Assembly (NCBI GenBank): GCA_949152475.1
Contig: OX424564.1
Span: forward strand, 744,001 to 808,000
Direction: 5' to 3'
Origin: Terebella lapidaria
Taxonomy: Eukaryota > Annelida > Polychaeta > Terebellida > Terebellidae
DNA length: 64,000 bases
This document shows positions 56,644-64,000 of the stretch, piece after piece. A model generated the notes under the pieces. It searched no databases and was not told where the DNA came from. It worked only from the letters and a program-made list of their open reading frames with translations. How positions within the stretch are numbered: position 1 is the stretch's first letter; the number at the start of each line of letters is the position of its first letter. A program made the translations under genes and the position numbers.

Positions 56644-59600
56644 GGCGAATGACCCCCCAAAGTCCTTATCCTGGTTGAGGACGATCACTATTAACAGGTG
56701 GCGCCAGGGGCGAAAGGAATCAGAGAAATTGTGTGTTCTTTCATGATCAAATTTTGAGAGTTGTGGATGTGATTTATGAACTTAGTTTGTTGGAATCATA
56801 TTATATGTGTCTTTTTTTCAAGTATGCTTTCAAGCTATTTCGTATGCATTCTGCGACTTAAAATAGTATATAATATTTGCTGTTCAGTGCATATTCAAGT
56901 ATATTTTCCCGATCGAATTAACTACATTCGATATGTTTGCCTCTATAGTGCAGGAGTAAGAAACTAACATATTATCATAGCATGTGTGAATGTGTTTCTG
57001 AATAAAATGCAATGCATTCATAATTGTTTATTTGTTTCCATGAAAATCACTGTAATATCTATATTGCAATCCGGTAATATCATCATGAACTGAACTGAAT
57101 TGCACATTCACAACAATTGGCTAAAAAAGGTCAACTAAAATAAACAAATCAAGAGAATGGTGTAAAATGATAAATGTCAATAATTAACAATATAATATGT
57201 AAATAAAATAAAATGGTATGTAAACACAAACTAACCTCTCCAGTTCAAGGTAAAGAGATTCAAAGTATACCAGCAGAATCGGACAAAATACTCAACAATT
57301 ATAAGTAAATGGTATGTAAACACAAGATTCAAAGTATACCGGTACAATCGGACAAATTAATCATCAATTATAAGTGAATGGTATGTAAACACAAATCAAG
57401 TTCTCTTGACATTAACCGCAAAGTATCCCTGATAATACACATCTTTTCATGTACATTGTATAACACGTGAATATATCTGAAAGAATACTTTTGACATAAT
57501 CTCAAAACAAATTGATATAATTTCACATTTGATATATATTCTCATATCCATCAATTTGACATGAGAGCTAAATGCATTATATCAGTATACAAAATAATTC
57601 AACCGCAAAGGTTACAAACTGATCAATGCATGTTTACTTTTATGCCTCATGTGACAACTACATGCAATTTATAGTGTTATACCATCTACAAACCTATGTT
57701 AATGGAAAATTCATTGCACATGAATTAATTTGAACACAAAAACTTCACTAACATATTCTCACCTGATAACATATGATCACATGCATTGAAAACTAATTGA
57801 AGCTGAAAGTCTTCCACAAAAAGGTCATGAACAAATCCATATGTGTACACATGCACTACATGGACAAAATAAATGTGATAGACCATTTCTACTACATGGG
57901 TCTCCAAATAGCTCACTGAGCTGTGCATGAAACACTCATTGAATACAAATTACTATTTTCATAGTATCTAGATCATTCAAAGAACTATCAAACTGCCTAG
58001 ATCATTCAAGGAACTGATGAACAAATATGCAAAAATTCATTGAATACAAATGAATTCAACCACCAATGATATTCCCTTTATCAGACAAAATATATTCGTT
58101 TCATAGTGTCATGTTTATCCATAGCACATGTTGGACCAGATGAAGCATGGAACATTGATTGAATACATTGAGTTTACCACAAAAGTCAGAAACAGACATC
58201 TACATGTATACATGTCTTATCCCACAAAATACATGTGATAGATAGTGTCACAACTCTAGAAATATACACATTAAATTGGTTAAGAACAACACATACAAGT
58301 ATGGTGACAATGCTAATCAAACACTCTATTCCCCTGTTCCCTTTTGACGACTGAGTTCTGCATCCACGACTTCCTTGAAATGCTCGTAGCTATTGTAAAT
58401 GTTTCCGAAGCCAGGCGTAAGAGATCTACCAGTAGTGGGGCAAAAGGTGAAAATTTTCTGATGGCTCCCCTCAGTTTTTGCTTTTGATGGGGTGTATCGT
58501 TTCCTGAGACCTCCACATTTGGCTACTTTGCAGGCAGCACAGGGTTTGGACGACTTGTCCGGAAGCACTCTCTTCAGTTGAGGGGTTGTAGGGGGCATAG
58601 TTGGAACGAAGCATGATCCTCCCTGTGGTGTGATTGCAGGCTGGAACTTGATCGATGGAGCCTGTGGTTGCAAAGGAACTACCATCATGACTGGAGCACT
58701 CGAGGGCAGGGGATTGGTTGATCCTGAAGTGGATGGCTCTGGCTCCTCTACGTCCAGCCTCCGCTTCTCACGCTGTCTTTTCCCAGCAACATGAGGTATT
58801 GTATCATACTGAACCTGAAGACGGTCGGGTGGTGGCAAAACCTGGGGAAGTGTTGGAGCTTCTGCTATTTCCTCTTGAGAGATGACCTTACGATGCCTCG
58901 TCACCTTCGGCAGCACGGTGGCAGTCAGGTTAGCCTTCTTCTCCTCCTTCGCAATAAACATGCTGATGGACTTAGCATTGATGTTGGGCAAAGGGATACC
59001 TAGCTTGCACAGTTTAGGATCATCTTGGACACGGTGGAGAATCCTCTTGTACTGTGCCCGTATGTAAGTTGTGGCCTTCGAGGGTGACCTGGACATGTTG
59101 GCAGGAGGGCGATTGTTCAATATCTTGATAACCAGATAGAGAAGGCGAGACTCTTCGTTGATTTGCGCAGCCTGAGGATATCTCCTCCACCCAAACTTTG
59201 TTTTCTGTGCAGCGCTCTTTTGTGGAGAATCCGGACCAAGGCAGCGACCAAACAAAGTGTAACCCCATTTTGATTCATACTGTCGCATGAAATTTTTGCT
59301 GGACTTGTCCACATCATGCAGGGCATCTGCAGCAGCAGAAATCTTCTCTCTCAGTGAGGGTGACACGATGTAGCGGTCAGTGTCATCTGATAGCTCTATG
59401 AGCAGGACCGCCAAGTTCTCTACTTCTGAAAATCCAGGCAGATGCAGGTGTCTGGGTGACATCAAAACATCCTCCAAGGCAGGACTGGTCTCCTCTGTCA
59501 CATGCTCCAGTGATGTCAAGACAGCATGATCCTGGTTGATGGCATCCAGAGGACTGTCCTGATCTGGTGAGTCGCTTGCATCATTAATGTCAACACCTTC

Positions 59601-62481
59601 ATCCTCATCCTCATCCTCTTCATCATCAGGTTCCTCCTGTTCTTGTGACTGTTCTTGATCAACTGTGGTATAAGCAAAGTATTTCAAATTGTAACATTGT
59701 TGTGGCAAACAACAATCCATGATAAGTAATTATCACATGTTTTGCATGATACTCTGAACATGTGACCTCACGTAGAAGTATTGAATATATATAGCTCTGG
59801 CAACGGATGACAAGTATCTAATACCTTTCTCGATGTAGTAGTTGCGGGGACTGAACTGTGTGGACTGGCAAAAAGCATATTCCACACCAAGGAGCTCCTC
59901 CTCATCTGGGTTGTCATAAGACTCAGGGTGTGGCAGGGGGGCAGAGAAGTTTGGCTCGAACAAATGCTCCTTCCCGAACAACACTTCTGCCTGCTGGTTG
60001 AGACGCTGGATCTGACGAGGATCAACGCAGGATGTAACCCTGCCACGACCACCAGCAACTCGTAGCGATTCCATCCTCGCATTCCACTGCACAGCGAATG
60101 CGATGAGGTACACCTGGAATATACAGTATTTATATATGATAAAACTGAATATTTCACGGAAAATACAGTTATTTGTACAAAGTGCAAAATTTGCAACAAT
60201 GTGGTAGATATCTCTGGGAAGTTTTGAATAATTTTGCATTTCTCCCAGTATTCAATACATAATTGTTACTCTGTCATATTGTCAATTGATATATGTAACA
60301 GCTCATAACTTCACTAGTTAACTAGGAATTTTTTGATTTTGATAGTACCTGGAACTGCATAATGCCACATTTTTTTGATGGAACAGCATTGTACATGTGT
60401 GAGTGTAGGCCCTCCAATGAGTTGCTCCCTCTCCGGCACTTGTACTTGTTCAGGATGATGCCATTTAGATTGACCTCCTTCGTAGCGATGTACAGGGTAA
60501 CACCGGGCGGGTCCTAGGAAGAAGATAACTCAGATGTATCCGAGGAAAAATACTTTTGTTGTTGTTTGGTATAAGGTGTGTTTCTACTGCTGCTTACCTG
60601 CATACAACTGAGATGTTTGCATGCTGTGGCCCAGTAAGTATCGACAGCTTCAGGTGATCTGAACAAGGGGATGCCATCAATGTCCAACCCAGCCGGCCCT
60701 TTGAACTCCTCCAGGATAGCTTCAACAGCACTAGCAGTTTCCTGAAAAAACCGCCAATAAATGTTCTTTTTTTATTTCAGAATAGATACTTCCAGTCAGC
60801 TCATATCACGATAGGAACTGAACTGACCTCGACCCCACGGGTAACACGCCGGACATACGTCTTGACCTGGTATGGCTTCAGGAATGTGATCATTTCACCA
60901 TCTGTGTACTGCGCATACAGTTCCGGTTTCCCCCGACGAACGGCTTCGGTGAGCTGTTGCATGTCTCTGCCATTGTAAGCCAGGACAGCTCCTGCCATGG
61001 CACTCATGAACAAGCCATACTTGGCATGGGTTTGCTTGATGATGACAGTGTCCCATCGGTGCAACCAATGGCGGATATCCAATCGAACAACCATGCCTTC
61101 CTGGACCCATTCATCGAACAATCCTTCCAAATAGGAGCTCCCCCCATCTCTGAAAAATGCAGAATTATCCCGTTTCTAAATATAACTTCAAACAAATCAA
61201 AAGGAACATACATTTGAAGAAACTCTTCAATCACATTCTACCTGCCATTTACCTGCAACAGTTGCAATCTGTATACAGCACTTTTGGGGCACCCTGATTT
61301 GCACGCTGAAAGCGGGCAACAAGTCCACGGGCCAAACGCTTGTAGGACTCTTCAGACTCAGACGCCACGACAACAGTTGTTAAGAACTGACCCCACTCGT
61401 TGAGAACACTTGTGATGTACTGCATCGTACCTTGTCCGTCACCTGAGATTTTCTTTAGGATCTGGAAAAATTATAATAGAGTTCTTATGAGTAATTGCGT
61501 TAAATAATTTCATTGTTTATAGATCAATCAAAACTTGAAAAAGTAGAATTTAATTGCTTGAAATATTAAACACCTGTTTTGTTCCATCTATGCAAAGGAT
61601 CTCTCCTGTCATGCTGAGAATGGAAGCGCGATAATCTGGGAGCTTCTCCATCTCCATGATCATGTGGGCTCGGCGTAGCGTACGAGCTGATGGCAATGCA
61701 GTCTGGGCAATGGGAGGGGTGTATGTTCCAGCCGGCTTGATGAAGGACAGGATCCCACGCTGAGCGCTGTTGTTGGCAGTGTGGGCTTCATACAACAAGG
61801 TTTGGTAGAGGTCCCGGCGCTCTGTGTACCACTCATCATGGCCCTGCTTTATCAGCCTCTGTACCTTGCTCATCGACACTGAATTGACTCTGTCATTCAA
61901 AAGAACAACTACGCTCTTGTCCACAGCTCGCTTTCCACACAGGACAACAGGAAACATGTTGCGCACAGCGGGAGCGAGTATAGACAGAATCTTGGGACTT
62001 GTAGCCAACCAGATGTACTGTTGCTGTTCTTTTGCCCAGACGTCTGTGCCATCATCGATGTCGTCTGATGTGTTGTCTGCAGCCTGTCTCATCTTCATGC
62101 ATGATGCACATGTGAGGCGTTCTGTTAGTAGTGTGTAATGATATTGAGTTCCACAAACCTGCCTTGCAAACGATGCATAGCCTTTCTTGTCCAAGTAACT
62201 ACCAGAAGGGGCTGGACAGTTTGAGTTGGGACAACGGACCTTGGCCTCCATGACACCAACAGGACGCCAGAAGAAAACTGGTGTTGTGAAGAACCCCAAC
62301 ATGTTTGGGACTGATCCTCTGATGGTTGAAGGGACTGGAGGGGGATTGAACTCCATTTTTGGCTTGAAGATTTTCCTTGCCACTGTTTGTCCTTTGCTGT
62401 TCTTGTATGGCCTTGCTGGCTGGAATAAACCATATTCCTCACTTTCCTTCAGCCATCTGATGTTGGGTGCAGCTATGCCTT
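56644..62481. mobile_element. DNA transposon, copy C (runs into the assembly gap)
   Basis: Starts GGCGAATGACC after TGGGACC and follows copy A at an offset of 19,346 bp until the N run. The right 3.8 kb, with the first exons of the gene and the right terminus, is not in the assembly. Confidence 0.85.
58326..62481 (-). CDS. DDE-type transposase, copy C (partial at gap)
   Basis: Exons 10 to 5 are complete (58326-59662, 59825-60113, 60349-60513, 60598-60741, 60828-61149, 61253-61461) and exon 4 is partial (61574-62481). The N-terminal part, with zinc fingers, is lost in the gap. Same predicted residues as copy A where present. The apparent frame through the gap joins exon 4 to unrelated exon 9 of copy D and is not real. 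Confidence 0.8.
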
Positions 62482-62681
62482 NNNNNNNNNNNNNNNNNNN
62501 NNNNNNNNNNNNNNNNNNNNNNNNNNNNNNNNNNNNNNNNNNNNNNNNNNNNNNNNNNNNNNNNNNNNNNNNNNNNNNNNNNNNNNNNNNNNNNNNNNNN
62601 NNNNNNNNNNNNNNNNNNNNNNNNNNNNNNNNNNNNNNNNNNNNNNNNNNNNNNNNNNNNNNNNNNNNNNNNNNNNNNNNN
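62482..62681. other. Assembly gap (200 N)
   Basis: Sequence before the gap is copy C at the position equivalent to 43135 in copy A; sequence after it is equivalent to 40679. The assembly therefore jumps back by about 2.5 kb or more in the unit, so the gap hides at least the rest of one copy. A round number of Ns suggests that the true size is unknown. Confidence 0.95.
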
Positions 62682-63805
62682 ACGCAGGATGTAACCCTGC
62701 CACGACCACCAGCAACTCGTAGCGATTCCATCCTCGCATTCCACTGCACAGCGAATGCGATGAGGTACACCTGGAATATACAGTATTTATATATGATAAA
62801 ACTGAATATTTCACGGAAAATACAGTTATTTGTACAAAGTGCAAAATTTGCAACAATGTGGTAGATATCTCTGGGAAGTTTTGAATAATTTTGCATTTCT
62901 CCCAGTATTCAATACATAATTGTTACTCTGTCATATTGTCAATTGATATATGTAACAGCTCATAACTTCACTAGTTAACTAGGAATTTTTTGATTTTGAT
63001 AGTACCTGGAACTGCATAATGCCACATTTTTTTGATGGAACAGCATTGTACATGTGTGAGTGTAGGCCCTCCAATGAGTTGCTCCCTCTCCTGCACTTGT
63101 ACTTGTTCAGGATGATGCCATTTAGATTGACCTCCTTCGTAGCGATGTACAGGGTAACACCGGGCGGGTCCTAGGAAGAAGATAACTCAGATGTATCCGA
63201 GGAAAAATACTTTTTTTGTTGTTTGGTATAAGGTGTGTTTCTACTGCTGCTTACCTGCATACAACTGAGATGTTTGCATGCTGTGGCCCAGTAAGTATCG
63301 ACAGCTTCAGGTGATCTGAACAAGGGGATGCCATCAATGTCCAACCCAGCCGGCCCTTTGAACTCCTCCAGGATAGCTTCAACAGCACTAGCAGTTTCCT
63401 GAAAAAACCCCAATAAATGTTCTTTTTTTATTTCAGAATAGATACTTCCAGTCAGCTCATATCACGATAGGAACTGAACTGACCTCGACCCCACGGGTAA
63501 CACGCCGGACATACGTCTTGACCTGGTATGGCTTCAGGAATGTGATCATTTCACCATCTGTGTACTGCGCATACAGTTCCGGTTTCCCCCGACGAACGGC
63601 TTCGGTGAGCTGTTGCATGTCTCTGCCATTGTAAGCCAGGACAGCTCCTGCCATGGCACTCATGAACAAGCCATACTTGGCATGGGTTTGCTTGATGATG
63701 ACAGTGTCCCATCGGTGCAACCAATGGCGGATATCCAATCGAACAACCATGCCTTCCTGGACCCATTCATCGAACAATCCTTCCAAATAGGAGCTCCCCC
63801 CATCT
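62682..63805 (-). CDS. DDE-type transposase, copy D (internal exons only)
   Basis: Exon 9 partial (62682-62770), exon 8 (63006-63170), exon 7 (63255-63398) and exon 6 (63484-63805). These exons stay open and carry RLDIRHW and SNSLEG. Exons 1-5 are absent because other sequence follows at 63814. A fragment of a gene, not expected to be functional. Confidence 0.75.
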
Positions 63806-63813
63806 CTGAAAAA
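62682..63813. mobile_element. DNA transposon, diverged copy D (internal fragment)
   Basis: Matches 40679-41811 of copy A with a few differences: a synonymous change in exon 8, a substitution in one intron and a one-base deletion in another. It ends abruptly at 63813 inside the intron between exons 5 and 6, where the sequence changes to a DIRS-like leader. Confidence 0.85.
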
Positions 63814-64000
63814 GGAAGTTTTAACTTGTTTAAAACCAGTATTTATTACATACCTACCTCTATAATAAACTCTTTGGGTAATCTTACCTTGGCATTCAAA
63901 GAAGAGGAGAGAGAAATGAATGTCACAAGAATTTTCTCAAAATTCCTGACATCCATCTCGAACTCGAAATTGAAGGAAATTACTCTCACACATCTCAGAT
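63814..64000 (+). mobile_element. DIRS-like leader fragment (fossil)
   Basis: 'tataataaactctttgggtaatcttacc' followed by 'ggcattcaaagaagagg' resembles 27478-27525, the leader of the DIRS-like fossil. No coding part is inside the window. The border with transposon copy D is sharp. Confidence 0.5.

Noticed and set aside
61550-62896. A 448-codon minus-strand frame passing through the N gap
   Set aside because: It joins exon 4 of copy C with exon 9 and an intron of copy D across 200 unknown bases; this is an assembly artefact.

Overview
The window is nuclear DNA from an animal, most likely a marine invertebrate. It holds one well preserved spliced host gene with GT-AG introns (NSUN2), a tandem array of animal-type 5S rRNA genes, and many DNA transposons, satellites and retroelement relics. 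The lineage cannot be fixed from the sequence. Repeat elements with a satellite core and terminal hairpins, and transposons sitting in small-RNA genes, have both been reported from bivalves and other invertebrates, so a lophotrochozoan is a reasonable guess and no more.

Region by region. 1-8398 is a nest of non-coding elements with palindromic or hairpin ends (Helentron-associated or 'pearl'-like). Their cores are satellites, mainly a 134-bp unit packed with TGACCT-type nuclear-receptor half sites. 8399-9738 is unassigned AT-rich DNA. 9739-12004 and 12201-16045 are two elements with terminal inverted repeats flanked by TA; both are non-autonomous as far as can be seen. The second ends only 79 bp before the NSUN2 start codon. 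16125-26871 is NSUN2 in 21 coding exons (775 codons plus stop), with a 601-bp fold-back element in intron 1 and a 147-bp satellite in intron 4. 27354-30795 holds a relic element end and a broken DIRS-like retroelement fossil.

30796-37297 is a 5S rDNA array of 23 gene copies with a 289-bp unit. Both outermost copies are cut inside the gene, the left one by the DIRS-like fossil and the right one by a transposon. From 37298 on, a 9,666-bp DNA transposon is repeated in tandem, apparently without change, with 7 bp between copies (period 9,673 bp). Two copies are full length and a third runs into a 200-N gap. After the gap a slightly diverged fourth copy runs from 62682 to 63813.

Each full copy carries one minus-strand gene of ten coding exons predicting a 1,397-aa protein. 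In order it has two C2H2 zinc fingers, a cysteine-rich domain like that of DUF6729 proteins, a DDE-type catalytic core (candidate D572, D641, E835), an acidic stretch and a C-terminal Cys cluster. The element lies in the 5S gene at the sequence TGGGAA(T/A), has imperfect inverted repeats of about 28 bp, and both repeats resemble the 5S box C that lies directly upstream of the insertion point. This fits a Dada-like, small-RNA-gene-targeting transposon using 5S rRNA genes as its home, and is the main discovery candidate. Assignment to Dada is inference; the exon structure, the position in 5S and the tandem arrangement are read directly from the sequence.
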